From: Apis mellifera
Lineage: Eukaryota; Arthropoda; Insecta; Hymenoptera; Apidae
Direction: 5' to 3'
DNA length: 64,000 nt
Assembly: GCF_003254395.2 (NCBI RefSeq)
Contig: NC_037651.1
Coordinates: forward strand, 620,001 to 684,000
The translations under genes and the position numbers were made by a program. Positions 49,309-61,035 of this stretch are shown here, in pieces; position 1 is the stretch's first letter; every line of letters starts with the position of its first letter. The notes under the pieces were generated by a model. That model had not been told where the DNA came from. It did no database searches and worked only from the letters and a program-made list of their open reading frames with translations.

Positions 49309-51684
49309 AAATTGAACAGTAATTATATACAAAATAGTATTATTCTCTGATAGTATTATTCTCAATAATTTTTTTTAATATATAAATTTTGGATAGCATA
49401 TTAACAATTTAAGTTTAAGAGTTTAATTATGCCAAAAAGATTCTATTTTTTTATTTCGATAATTTTTTAATATATTATTAAGATTATTGTCAAGACTGGT
49501 AATTGACAATTGTTATTTCAGTATTTCATTTAAAGTGGAAGAAGAGATTTTATCTAAAATAATTTCCATATATTCATCGGTGTAGAAAAAATTTGAACAT
49601 TTTGAAAATTCAATCAGCTATACAAACACTGAAAAAAATTTTTTCATGATTAAATTTATTAAATAGACTAGAAGATATCTTACAATGATCCTCCAAATCT
49701 TATTATTACGATTTTTTTTAGCCAATTATTAAATTATGAATATTAAAACTATATTAAAATTATAAAGACGAGACGATAAAAAAGTTAATTTATGCTTTTT
49801 ATCATATATATTTGCACATTTAATCTACTCTAATCTACTCTATTTAATCTATATTTAATCTATTTAATCTATATTTTTGACAAGCTATATTATAGAAAGT
49901 AATAATAAACAATCATTCTACGATTGATTAGCTATATTTTGTTATCTTTTTTGAAGCTATAGTTTTGACATGTATTTTATATATGTATTTTTATCAAGCC
50001 ATTGTTTCTGAAATGTTCTCGATTATCATATATATAAGATCCACTTTTCATCATAAGTATCAATACGTTTTAAAAATAACGAATTTTATTTATTTTCTTA
50101 TTTTTTTCGATTATTTTTTTATGGATTATTTTTTATATCATAACGATTTTGTATTATCATTATAATGATATCATACAATTAATAAGAAATAAAAGGATGA
50201 AAAATATTTAAAGAAGCATTAAAATAGAGAAATGAAAAATTATTCAAACAAAAAATAATAATAAGATAATAAGAGGCGATAAAAAGTTTTTTGATGTTAT
50301 TTTAATAAGAATATAGTTTTATATTTATTACTTGCAATAGAAAGACTTAAACAGTTGAAAGAATATTCGATGTAAATAAGCGATAATTTTTTAAGAAAAA
50401 TAAAACATCAACAATGTTCTTGCTTCAATGGAAATATAGTTTTATATTTATCTGATATCATTAGAAAATTTATCTTAAAATTTTTCATATTAATTGATAT
50501 AAGATGATTTTATAAATATTTACAATAATTGCTTTATTTATTTCAGCTATGAATTTTTAATAACTTCAATGTTGTCAATCGGATTATTATAGTAGAAATA
50601 ATAATTAAACAAAAATATAATATAAAAATATAAAAAATATAGCTAAATTATTAATTATATAAATTATTGATACTAACAATAAAAAATTCTAATTATCATA
50701 AGCGTAATATATAATGAAGATATTCTTAGAGAAATATAAATGAGGACATATTGATTTGCATATTGATTTTGAGCTATATTTAACAGAAATAATATAATGT
50801 AACGAAGATATATTAGAGGAGGATAATCAATAAATGAAAAGGATAAATTTAATTTTCCATTTTTTTTTAACAAATTTATAAATTGAAAAAAAATTTGAAA
50901 AAAGAAATCGTTGAAAGAATGAGATAAAATTTAAAAAAATTCCAATAAATTAAAAGAATAAGATGTTTCTAAATATTTTAGCATAATATATAATTATTAG
51001 AATTATTAATTATATTAATACATTCAATTAATATAATTGTTATACGAATGAAAATTATAATATTAATATTTAATTTAATCTTCAAATATAATCTATATAC
51101 ATATTGATATATTCATAAGACTTTTGATTTTAGAAATTTTAGAAATTTGATTTCAGATGTTAAAACAATACAAAAGATATATAAAAATGTTGGTTAAGTT
51201 ATAAAGTTCAATATTAAATTTAAATTTAAATTTAAATTTAAAATTTATAAATAGTTTAATGAAAAATGATTATATTATATGCAATGAGACAAAAATAGAG
51301 ATATTTTATCTTTGTCACATTGCCGCTTCATTCTATCTTTATTTTATCTTTATTTCATTTATGCAAATTTAAATTATAACTTAAAAAATAATTTTTTTTA
51401 TTTACTTTGTTTTTGATTAATTGCTTTGATATATTTACTTTCCAATAATTGTTTATTTCATTTGTTTAATGAATAAATTGAATTTTAACAAATTTTAACA
51501 AATCAATTATTTTCTGTTTGTCATTAGATTTGAAATTCGAAATTTTTTTTTACTTTCAATTCAAAATCTGACAAAGAAAACTTTAAATGATTTTTTGTCT
51601 AAACTATAGTTTCTTTAAGAAATAAATTTTGAATTCTTTGTGAATCAAAAAAATGTTATTAATTACGAATATTTATTACAAATA
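49309..51684. other. AT-rich desert
   Basis: TTTAATCTA repeats lie near 49808-49872, an imperfect duplication around AATATAGTTTTATATTTAT near 50309 and 50435, and TTTAAA runs at 51214-51240. No gene recognised. Confidence 0.6.
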
Positions 51685-51714
51685 TTGGGTTGGCAACTAA
51701 GTAATTGCGGATTT
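51685..51714 (+). repeat. Mariner 5' terminal inverted repeat
   Basis: Thirty bases identical to the reverse complement of 52922-52951. This is the transposase binding and cleavage site, preceded by TA. Confidence 0.95.
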
Positions 51715-51868
51715 CACTCATAGATGGCTTCAGTTGAATTTTTAGGTTTGCAGGCGTAGTCCAAATGTAAAACACATTTTGTTATTTGATAGTTGGCAAT
51801 TCAGCTGTCAATCAGTAAAAAAAGTTTTTTGATCGGTTGCGTAGTTTTCGTTTGGCGTTCGTTGAAAA

Positions 51869-52877
51869 ATGGAAAATCAAAAGGAACATTATCGTCATAT
51901 TTTGCTTTTTTATTTTCGCAAAGGGAAAAACGCATCGCAAACTCACAAAAAGTTGTGCTGTTTATGGTGACGAAAGAACGGCAGTGTCAAAATTTGTTTG
52001 ACAAATTTCGTTCTGGTGATTTTTCACTCAAAGACGAAAAACGCTCTGGTCGTCCAGTTGAAGTTGATGACGACCTAATCAAAGCAATAATCGATTCGGA
52101 TCATCACAGTACAACTCATGAGATTGCAGAGAAGCTTCATGTATCACATACATGCATTGAAAACCACTTAAAACAACTTGGCTATGTTCAAAAACTTGAT
52201 ACATGGGTTCCTCACGAACTGAAAGAAAAGCATTTAACGCAACGCATTAACAGCTGCGATTTGCTAAAGAAACGTAATGAAAATGATCCATTTTTAAAAC
52301 GACTGATAACTAGCGATGAAAAATGGGTTGTTTACAACAATATCAAGCGGAAAAGATCGTGAGCCACGTGAACCAGCTCAAACAACATCAAAAGCTGGTT
52401 CATCAAAAGAAGGTTTTGTTATCAGTTTGGTGGGATTACAAAGGAATTGTCTATTTTGAACTCTTACCATCCAACCGAATCAATTCTGTTGTCTACATTG
52501 AACAACTAACGAAATTAAACAATGCAGTTGAAGAAAAGCGGCCTGAATTGACAAATCGAAAAGGTGTTGTATTCTATCATGACAATGTAAGGCCATACAC
52601 ATCTTTGGTCACTCGGCAAAAATTATTGGAGCTTGGTTGGGATGTTTTGCCACATCCACTATAGAGTCCTGACCTTGCACCATCTGATTACTTTTTGTTT
52701 CGATCTTTATAAAACTCCTTGAATGGTAAAAATTTCAATAATGATGATGATATCAAATCGTACCTAATTCAGTTTTTTGCTAATAAAAACCAGAAGTTTT
52801 ATGAACATGGGATTATGATGCTGCCTGAAAGATGGCAAAAGGTTATTGATCAAAATGGGCAACACATTACAGAATAA
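51869..52877 (+). pseudogene. Broken mariner transposase (D,D34D)
   Basis: An intact copy would be a nuclear cut-and-paste transposase of about 340 residues. The likely original start is ATG 51869 (MENQKEHYRH). That frame meets TGA at 51968-51970 because of indels near 51950-51985. The protein continues in another frame with RSGRPVEVDD and a helix-turn-helix (ST.HEIAEKLHVSH). The DDE domain has catalytic Asp 1 in TSDEKW (52315; the usual TGDEKW has Gly), Asp 2 in HDN (52581) and Asp 3 in APSDYFLF (52686), with exactly 34 residues between the last two. Two further indels (about 52358-52364 and 52395-52402) and two nonsense codons (TAG 52662, TAA 52710) break it. The natural end is TAA 52875-52877. 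All three catalytic Asp survive, but no full protein can be made. A spurious upstream ATG at 51793 opens a 189-codon hybrid frame. Confidence 0.93.
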
Positions 52878-52921
52878 AGTTATTTAGTTCCATGAAAAAA
52901 TTGTCTTTGATTTTCTAAAAA

Positions 52922-52951
52922 AAATCCGCAATTACTTAGTTGCCAACCCAA
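52922..52951 (-). repeat. Mariner 3' terminal inverted repeat
   Basis: Exact inverted copy of 51685-51714, followed by TA at 52952-52953. Confidence 0.95.
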
Positions 52952-52953
52952 TA

Positions 52954-53260
52954 ATTACAAATAAATTTTGATTACGACAAAATATATAAATTATCTATAG
53001 ATAATAATCCATAGATAATAATTATTCATTGATAATAAAAAAATAAAAAAAAGTATAAATATAAGTAAATAAAAAAAGTATTTTGAAACAAAGTTTCAGA
53101 ATTTGAGTTTATATAAATCTAAAAGTTCAATCTCAATTGATTTTTTTTAATAGCTCAATTCGTTAATCAAACTCATACAGGTACTCATATAACTCATATA
53201 AAATTCACAATATGACTTTCTTGAATGATTGTTCCTTCAAAATTTATGTGGCATACTATC
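52954..53260. other. AT-rich spacer
   Basis: AT-rich sequence with ATAGATAATAATC-type repeats near 52995-53035. No gene. Confidence 0.6.
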
Positions 53261-53264
53261 ATTA

Positions 53265-53860
53265 AAATTTCACATTTCTTTATCTGTTTCATCCGGTTTC
53301 CCGAATAAAATCGTGGGAAGCGGATAGATGAATTAATTGTCGCGATTCTCATCGATTAGCTGGAAGGCACGAAAGAGAAAGGGGGAACAGAGCGGGGGAA
53401 CAGGGCGCGTTTCACGGCGAAATTTAAGCAGCGCCATTAAACCAGACGAAAATTTGGAAATGTAACCGGATAATTGAGATAGACGCGGCCTGACGGTGAC
53501 ATAATTACTGTCACTGGCCCGATTTACCTGGATAATTTCGTGATACGTGCTCCGGTCGGGGTAATTTCATAATGACCAGCTCTCTGAACAACACAAACCT
53601 GAAAAATGTAGATTAATCGGACGGTGATTAAGGAACGAGACGATAATCACTGGACATGGATAATTTTTAACCCATGTACACGTGTTGTGTCGCGCCACTT
53701 TATTCGCCGTACTCTCGTTTCCCTTTTATCTTGTTTTATTTTATGTAAATGCACGATCGCAACGACAAAGTTACGATAAAATTTCGCTTATCTGTTGTTT
53801 CAATGGGACGAGTGAATTAAAACTCGATATCAGATATATAAATCTGGAAGAATTAAATTC
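53265..53860. promoter_or_regulatory. GC-richer island with TALE/homeodomain palindrome, strong enhancer candidate
   Basis: One of the longest balanced-composition blocks. The centre, 53496-53514, is GTGACATAATTACTGTCAC: inverted TGACA words (the core bound by TALE factors such as Meis/Homothorax) flanking TAATTA. Around it are GGATAATTG (53468), GGATAATTTCG (53531), AGATTAATCGG (53611), GTGATTAAGG (53625) and GGATAATTTTT (53658), a dense homeodomain cluster. ACACGTGT lies near 53678. A 124-codon frame at 53682-54056 starts in the island but becomes AT-desert Leu/Tyr/Phe sequence, so it is not called. The regulatory role is inferred. Confidence 0.45.
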
Positions 53861-55060
53861 CCTTATAGAGATAGACTATGATTTTTTAAATATTTGTTTC
53901 ATGTTACAATTATTAAATTATTTCAGTTTTAGGTTTTATATTTACAAGCAGTTTATTTTATTGTTTATTTTATTTTATTTATTATTGTTATATGTAACAA
54001 TATTATGTATTTGTAGTAAAATTATGTATTTAGATTTACACTATTATGTGTTTTAATAATTATTATTTTAATTAACTTTTAATTTTTTAATTTTAATTAA
54101 TTATAATTTCTTTTTAAATAAAATATAAAAGTAAGTATACTTTATTAAGATTTTTTTATAAATTTAAAACATTTTTGATAGTATCAAACATAAAATTTAT
54201 TAAGCATTTTGTGATTAACTTAATAATCATAAATTGTTTAATAGATGCTTTCCAAAGAAATAATAAAAAATCTTAAAATAAAACAAGGAAAATATAAAAT
54301 TATAATAGAATAATAAAATAGGATATATAATTGGATTGGTAAAATTGATTAAAATAGATAATTGTGATTATTAGAACAAAATATCACAAATTATGAGATT
54401 TATAATATAATATATAAATATGAAATTATAAAAAATACGTAATATCATAACATAATATATTCAAATATGTATATAAGATATAATAGTTTGTGCGATATTA
54501 CAAAAATTATAGAAAAAATAAATAGTGATAGTTAATAGTAATTAAATTAAATAATAATTGTATCAAATTGCATAGAAATAAAATATACATATATTATATC
54601 AAATCATAAAATAGTTGAAAAAATAAAAAAAAAGCATAATTGCTTGAAGATATTTTTACTAATTTTATATTGGCAATATAAGATATTGATACATTTGAAT
54701 TCAAAATTTAAATTTGATGGATTATTATTGAATCTCATAAGAAAAAATAATTTATTATAAATCATACATATTAAATATTAATAAAATTATACCCAAAATT
54801 ATTACTATTATTATTATTAAATAATTAAATTATTCATATGATTTTTTTATATAAATTTAAATTTGAAAAAAATGCTGTAATACTTATTTACATACATTCA
54901 CACAATTTTACATAAATTCATCATTTCGAAAAAGATAAGGTATCCTTTATTTTATCTAACAATTTTTTAAAATAATAAATTACTTTAAAAGGAATTCTTA
55001 GTGTATGTTGTAAATCTGTGATATTTTTTTTTTATTTTTTATTTTTTTCGTTCACTGAAA
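53860..55060. other. AT-rich desert
   Basis: AT-rich sequence with TTATTATTATTA near 54808. No gene. Confidence 0.6.
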
Positions 55061-55390
55061 CTAGGTTGAAACACCATTCGAGAAAAAAAGAAGAAAAATG
55101 AGAAAGTGAGAAATGCGAAATACAACTGGAGGAATGGACTTCCGTTTTCAGTTAAGCGTTAAAAAACTAAGGGAATGTACCGAGTTATAACACTGAGTTT
55201 TTTATTATAAGCAGCTTTCCAATATTTTCTATAGAAACGACGTTGTTGCTTTTAAATTATAAAAACGTGGAATATACAGATGTTGGTTAATTGAAACTTC
55301 TCGGGGAAACCTGGCGGAAAAATTGGAATCCATCTGGAAAAAACTGTCCATCTTTTTTCTGTAGCTTTGATAAAATGACTATTGGAATAA
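55060..55390. promoter_or_regulatory. Weak GC-richer island
   Basis: Mixed-composition block of about 320 bp without open frames of note (GGGGAAACCTGGCGGAAAAA near 55303). Included for completeness; no specific motif supports a function. Confidence 0.2.
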
Positions 55391-56085
55391 ATAAATGTTA
55401 GAAAATATCTTTCATATTAATTAAATTGAATTTGATTATAATTTCTTTTACGAAATGAGACTTTTATATCATCGATACATCTATTTTATTTAATTTTATT
55501 ATTTAAGGAAATTCTAGATATATTATTAAGTTTAAAGCTATATAATAGTTAATATATTAATAATTATTAGTAATATATTAACAGAATATTAATAATTTAA
55601 AAAAATAAGCTTTATATTTTTTATTTGTTAAATTTATTTTATATGTACCACCTTAAAATTTTAAAATATTTGGCGATTGAAAATAAACAATAGAAAAAGT
55701 GAAAAAATATTTAATTTAATATAATATATGCTAAAGAATATAAGTAATAATTAATTAAAGTTTGAATTTAATTTTATGAAAAAAAATTATTCAATGTTTT
55801 TTAGTAAATATTAATATTTCATTTGAATATAAAGAAAAAATATTCTAAAGCTTTCGGGCGCGATTATACTGCAAAATAAAATAAATTTATAAAAATTTTT
55901 ATGAAAATTTAAATTGTTTTAATAAAATAATAAATATCTTTATTTATAAAATAAATATACATTGAATTTAACTAATTATATATATAATTATAAACTTCAG
56001 TATTATTTTTCACTTAATTAAATATACTTTAATTTAATAGTAATTTTTATGTTTGTTTTTAAAAATTTTAAAATTATTCTCCGAA
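55390..56085. other. AT-rich desert
   Basis: No gene or special feature; AT-rich throughout. Confidence 0.6.
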
Positions 56086-56140
56086 TATTACTGTGTATAT
56101 ATATATATTACTGTGTATATATATATATATATATATATTA

Positions 56141-56187
<47 letters not shown>
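56086..56187. repeat. Compound minisatellite: three TATTACTGTGT(AT)n units
   Basis: The word ATTACTGTGT occurs three times, each followed by an (AT)n run of increasing length (about 8, 11 and over 18 dinucleotides). This suggests unit duplication with later AT expansion. Confidence 0.88.
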
Positions 56188-56190
<3 letters not shown>

Positions 56191-56211
56191 AATATAATAA
56201 ATATATATAAT

Positions 56212-56251
56212 AATATATAATAATAATAATAATAATAATAAATAATAATAA
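56212..56251. repeat. (TAA)n microsatellite
   Basis: About ten TAA units with one AAA interruption. Confidence 0.88.
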
Positions 56252-56574
56252 AAATAGGATGATAATCTTTTTCTCTAGCATATTAAATTGCTTCAAGTCG
56301 TTACAAGATATTATATAACTTTATGGAATATATGTAAAATCATGAATTAATCAATTAAGAAATTATAAAAAATAAAATAGAAAATAAAAATGAAGTATCT
56401 GAAATTACAGAATCAATTGTACACCATCTATTATTCAAATTGTTAATGTCATTAATATCTAATATGTTCTAAAATTTATATATTTGAAAATTAAATTTTA
56501 ATAAAAATCGAGAATAATTTTAAATTTTAAAAATTTATCAAAAATAAATATAAAAATTCATCAATTCAATAATT

Positions 56575-57160
56575 CCTAATTTTATGTAAAAAGAAAATAA
56601 TTTTGAAAAAAAATCTTTTTTAAAGATTTTTTTTTAATTTCTAAATCAAAGCAATAATTTTACTAGATAAAAGTTTTTTAAATTCTACAAATTGCTTAGT
56701 TATCTCAATTCTTAAAATAGAAGTATTTACAACACAATATAAATTTTTCTCCTTTTTCTCCTATTTCAAATGGTTAAATATTTATTTAAAAATATATAAA
56801 TATTATATTATAATATATATAAATATATATTCAAAATAAAAACTTAAACAAATCAATATTAATTATTATTAATTATTGAATAAAAAGAAAATATCTATCT
56901 TCAAAAGAGCTTTCTTAAAAGTTCTTTTTTTAATTTTTTAAATCAAAGTAATAATTTTACAAACAATTTTTTAATAATTTCTTTAATGTTATGATTAATA
57001 TATATAATATGTTTCTTCCTTGTTTACTATTATCGACTATTATTTGTCTTACATTTATATTATCAATTTTTAATTCTATATTATTCTTAAAAATATTTAC
57101 ATTAAAACATTTGGATATTATAAATTTTTCTCGTATTTTATCAAATGGCTAAATACTTAT
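56575..57160. repeat. Old direct duplication (two units)
   Basis: Unit 1 (about 56585-56785) and unit 2 (about 56885-57158) share, in order, AAAAAGAAAAT, TTTTTAATTT..TAAATCAAAG, AATAATTTTAC, ATTCTTAAAA, TATAAATTTTTCTC and TCAAATGG.TAAATA.TTAT. Unit 2 carries extra sequence in the middle. The 3' segment is also found in copy D at 32930-32982, so this is a dispersed repeat rather than only a local duplication. Confidence 0.65.
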
Positions 57161-57457
57161 GCACATCAATGTAATACATCAAGTATTCTCGAATTATCAC
57201 TACCATCTGTTCATTCAATCTCTCACTTGGTTTCCATTTTACCGAAGGACCAACTACTATAGGCTACTGTTATAAACCACTCTCCATATCACGGTCCACG
57301 AAGACTGTGTTCCTGGACAACTCAACAGCATTATCCAGGGCTTCGCGTCGATCTAAGTTTTCCAGCTACCGTTCCGCAAGCGGCTCACCTTTCTCCTTCA
57401 ACCGACACTACATACTGGAAACTGTGGCTAGCCTAGATAACTACAGAATTTTGCCAC

Positions 57458-57541
57458 ATGAACAGGTTCGACCAATTCCTGGTACTTGCAACGGTGACTA
57501 TAGCCTTTGTACAATCCATGTCTGTAATTATCCAGACAAAC

Positions 57542-57586
<45 letters not shown>

Positions 57587-57688
57587 TGGTCAGTAATTTT
57601 CTTTAATCACAGAAGCGAGTCGAAAGGATTCGACCTGGACGAAAACAAAGCTCTCCTGGACGCTATAGTATCCGTGGGCGGTGCATAG
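57458..57688 (+). CDS. Doubtful small secreted-peptide frame
   Basis: Seventy-six codons from ATG 57458. The N-terminus (MNRFDQFLVLATVTIAFVQS) has the charge and hydrophobic layout of a cleaved signal peptide. It then runs into an Arg-Glu repeat encoded by the (GA)n microsatellite and ends in an acidic/hydrophobic tail (FDLDENKALLDAIVSVGGA). An acceptor-like TTTCTTTAATCACAG just before that tail raises the alternative that the tail is a separate exon. I know no family for it. Against it: the microsatellite in the middle, no visible promoter, and a competing longer frame (57307-57606). Confidence 0.2.
57545..57586. repeat. (GA)n microsatellite
   Basis: About 17 uninterrupted GA units plus AAAGAGA edges; encodes alternating Arg-Glu in two plus frames. 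Confidence 0.92.
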
Positions 57689-57759
57689 GTCTAAGGACAA
57701 AGCGAGCGACATCAGCAGGAATAGAGGGAAACTATGATGAAGGGAACAGATGATGGCGT

Positions 57760-60600
57760 AGATTCGTTGGTAAAAAGTGAGAAGAGTTGAATGATGGGTT
57801 AAGAGGAACCAAGAGAGATGAATAAGTTCGTCAATGGCATAGGCCTTTGCTCTGTTAAAATTGGAATAATAGATGGAATTCGAGATATAAGAATATGTAC
57901 ATATATATATACGAAATGTTTCATGTAACTAAAGATAAAGTCTTTAACTTTTTGTTAATTAAGTAATTTGTAACAATCATAGCAAATAAGAGGCTATTAT
58001 TAAAATATTAAAAATTTTGTGAACATTAAATTGTTTTTTTTTTTTTGACTTAATTCTCTCATATATTGCACATATAAAATAAAAAAAAATCAGATAAGAG
58101 AAAAAGAAAATATCTTGTTCAGTTTTTTATATTTGATATAAATATATAAATAATGCTTTTTTAATATATTCTTTGAGTATATTACTTATTTACTTATACA
58201 TATTATTTTTTCAATGTCATATTTGAGAAGTTGAAAAAATTCAAGTTCAAATTTTAATCTTATTATTATTATAGTTTTATTTTAAGATTAATTTAATCAT
58301 AACAAATTCTTTCATACAATAAAAATAATAAATATATCCAATAAATAATACATATCAATTTCAATAAAATCTTGTTCGTTCGTTCAATTATGAAAAATTG
58401 CAAACTTTATGTTACTTTTTAATTTTAAGAAAGAAATTTCTGTGTTAACAGAAGTTACTATTTTTATTGAAATATTTATAAATCGCAAATAACTATATCT
58501 TTTTAACGTAAATCAGATTAAAAAAAAATTAACCTTAAAATACGGAGGAAATTAGGAATTATGATAAGAATAGAAACAATCGCAGTCAACGTTGAATTTC
58601 TGGGATATTAACATATGTAAGGAATGAAAAGAGCGTAGAAACTTTCAAAAAATACCCGATTACGTTCTCTGAAAAGTTTTGTGAAACGTCAACAGCCGTT
58701 TTCATATCTAATAAAAACTTTTTATCTCATTTCTCGGAGACGCGACACTTACGTTTTCACTGTGAACTTTCATAGAGAAAAATTCTGCCAGGGGAAGTCG
58801 AACGTCTCATTTGAAATTGTAAATTCTAAAGATACTAAGAAAGAATGAATTAATTCGAGAAATCGAGATAAGAGTTTTTAACACGTTCATTGATTACACG
58901 AAGTTAAATTCTTGGAAAAATACGACTAAGCTATACTACTCTAGAAGTTATAAAATATTCTTTTTTTGTTAATTTGTTACAATTTAAACCGATATAAAGG
59001 ATTATAATTACTTTAATACTTTTAAAAATATTGTTAATGAGATTAAAGTTTTTTAAGTTAAATGAAAAGAAGAAGTAATATTAATATATGATATAATATA
59101 TGAATATATAGCAAAAAATTATATTTATACTAGAAAATGAAACTTAGTGTTTACGATTCAATGATTTAATTTCTTATACATTTTTATACATATATCTCAT
59201 GTAATATAATATCTAATGTATATATAATGTACATGTGTATAGTATATATGTATATATATATTTGTTTTTATTTATTTATTTTATTTATTATCACAAAAAG
59301 ATTATTATTCTTTATTTTTTTTTAATTTATATATTATTTAATTTCGTTTTTTTTTATTTTTTTATTTTATTTAAAGTAAGAATTCAATTTTATCTTTCAT
59401 TAAGTAATATAATTCCATTAAAAAATAATAGTTGACATGCAAAATATTAATTTATTTCACTATTTATCTGTGATTTTTATTTATTGAATAAATCTTTTCA
59501 TAGACAACAAAAATATTCGAACTTTTTCGTATACATCAAGTCTTTTATTTCTCAGAGAGATTAATAAATTTTTTAAAATAGTTAATCGCAAAAGTTTAAC
59601 AAGAATGTTCAAATTAATTAAGAATTAGATTTTCTTTTTATTTGTTTAATATTAATCTAGAAAGTGAAATTTAGTGGCGAAAATTTTATATTAGTAGCCA
59701 AGATTTGTTTTGTTGATTTGAGATTATGAAATTCATGTTTAAATTTTCATGTGAAAAATTTTCAAATTATGAAACTCTAATTGAGTATTAAGCATATTTG
59801 CATATCTCAAAAAAGAAAAAAAATATTTAGAAAATTGATAAATGAATAATATTTATTATTTAAATCAATATTTTTATTAAATGTTAAAAAACAATATTAA
59901 TATATTATTATTAATATTAATATTATAATATAGAAATAATAAATATTATTTATTAGAATAAAAGAGTGAATTTTCTTTTTTTTTAACAAATACTTTTATG
60001 CAAGTAACTTTACGTAACTTTCGCTTTATAAATATCATTAAATTTCAAAAATGAAAATCTGAAATGATGAAAAAATTAAGAATTTCAAAAAAATATATAT
60101 CCTTATAACTATTATGTAGCTAAAAGAATAATCTTTAATACTATATCATTAATTTTGATTAAATTGTTAATCTATAAAAAGCTGAGACAAAGTTGAATAA
60201 TTTCAAAAAAAGAATACATTTTTTTTTTCAAAAAATTCTTATCAAATTTAATCAAATCTATAACAAGTTATTTTTATATCAAAATTTAATCCAACTTAGG
60301 AATACGTAAATTTTATTTATTAAAATTAAAATTTTTTCATTGTAAATTTCAATTGTAAATTTTTTTTGGATTATTATATGTAAAAATTTGACTTGAGCTC
60401 AAGATGACCCTTCTCATTAACTTATTCTTCTCAATATTTGATTTATAATTTATCATTAAACACAAAAATCTAAAATTTCAAATTACATATTACGAATAAA
60501 GTAATCAAATAAACTAAACGAAAAGAGAATTCTACGCTCAAAAATCATGCGATTATGTGAAACTTAAAACGAAAACTCAAACGCCTTTCCCTTTACTATT
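57760..60600. other. AT-rich desert with a modest island
   Basis: A moderately balanced patch at 58540-58900 (for example GAGACGCGACACTTACG near 58737) has no frame of note. The rest is AT-rich, with TATATGTATATATA near 59245. No gene. Confidence 0.5.
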
Positions 60601-60609
60601 CACGAATTT

Positions 60610-61035
60610 AACTAAAACAGTTATTTCTTACCACCATATCTGACAGAGATATTGTATATAGAATTATAATTGACAAATGCAAATGGTTGGATCGAATGGG
60701 AGGTTCTCGGTGGCCTGACATTAATTCCATTTGCTCGAAACACGAAGTGCATCGATGACATCTGCGCGCTACTGTTACGACGAGGGTGCTGTAGCAGCAA
60801 CAGTTTCTGCAACCGGAACACCACGATTATCCGGGACATCTAACGTCAACCACTTTCCACTGACGTGGTTCCACACCAATAATGAAACCGGTACACACAT
60901 GGAAAGTCTCGATTTCAGAACTTGCAGCTTCTTTGAATTGAAGGCATCGTTGAATTCCTTTTGCGTAGAAAATTGGTTCCGGATCACGAAGCCGCACGAT
61001 GCAATTGCAGTATTTCGATTCTGAGTGAGTTAAAA
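60610..61035. promoter_or_regulatory. GC-richer island with overlapping unrecognised frames
   Basis: Balanced composition with a 97-codon plus frame (60731-61024), two minus frames (72 and 70 codons), and an ATG-less plus frame open from 60670 to its stop near 60840 whose last 30 codons contain six Cys. A donor-like GTGAGT follows the 97-codon frame, overlapping its TGA region near 61021-61027, so a spliced transcript is possible. I recognise no product in any frame. Confidence 0.3.

Larger units (their letters stand above)
51685..52951 (+). mobile_element. Full-length mariner transposon (1267 bp)
   Basis: Bounded by perfect 30-bp terminal inverted repeats, 51685-51714 (starting TTGGGTTGGCAACTAAGTAA) and 52922-52951. 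TA target duplications flank both ends (51683-51684 and 52952-52953). Length, TA target and the D,D34D transposase relic identify the mariner family. The termini and protein resemble the mariner subfamilies described from honey bees and the group that includes Hsmar1, but I cannot place it in a subfamily without alignment. Perfect ends with a broken coding region suggest a fairly recent insertion of an already defective copy, or decay by small indels since. It could still be moved in trans. Confidence 0.95.
57180..57760 (+). promoter_or_regulatory. GC-richer island containing a (GA)n repeat
   Basis: Balanced composition over nearly 600 bp, interrupted by the (GA)n tract. Two overlapping plus frames exist: 57307-57606 and 57458-57688, the latter listed separately as a doubtful small CDS. 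A splice-acceptor-like TTTCTTTAATCACAG lies at about 57599-57613. The island may be an exon of an unannotated transcript or a regulatory element. Confidence 0.3.

Noticed and set aside
51793..52362. 189-codon frame as an intact transposase
   Set aside because: Its first 60 or so residues are out of frame with the true N-terminus (ATG 51869) and it stops within the DDE domain.
53682..54056. 124-codon frame downstream of the 53-kb island
   Set aside because: It quickly becomes Leu/Tyr/Phe low-complexity sequence typical of AT desert.
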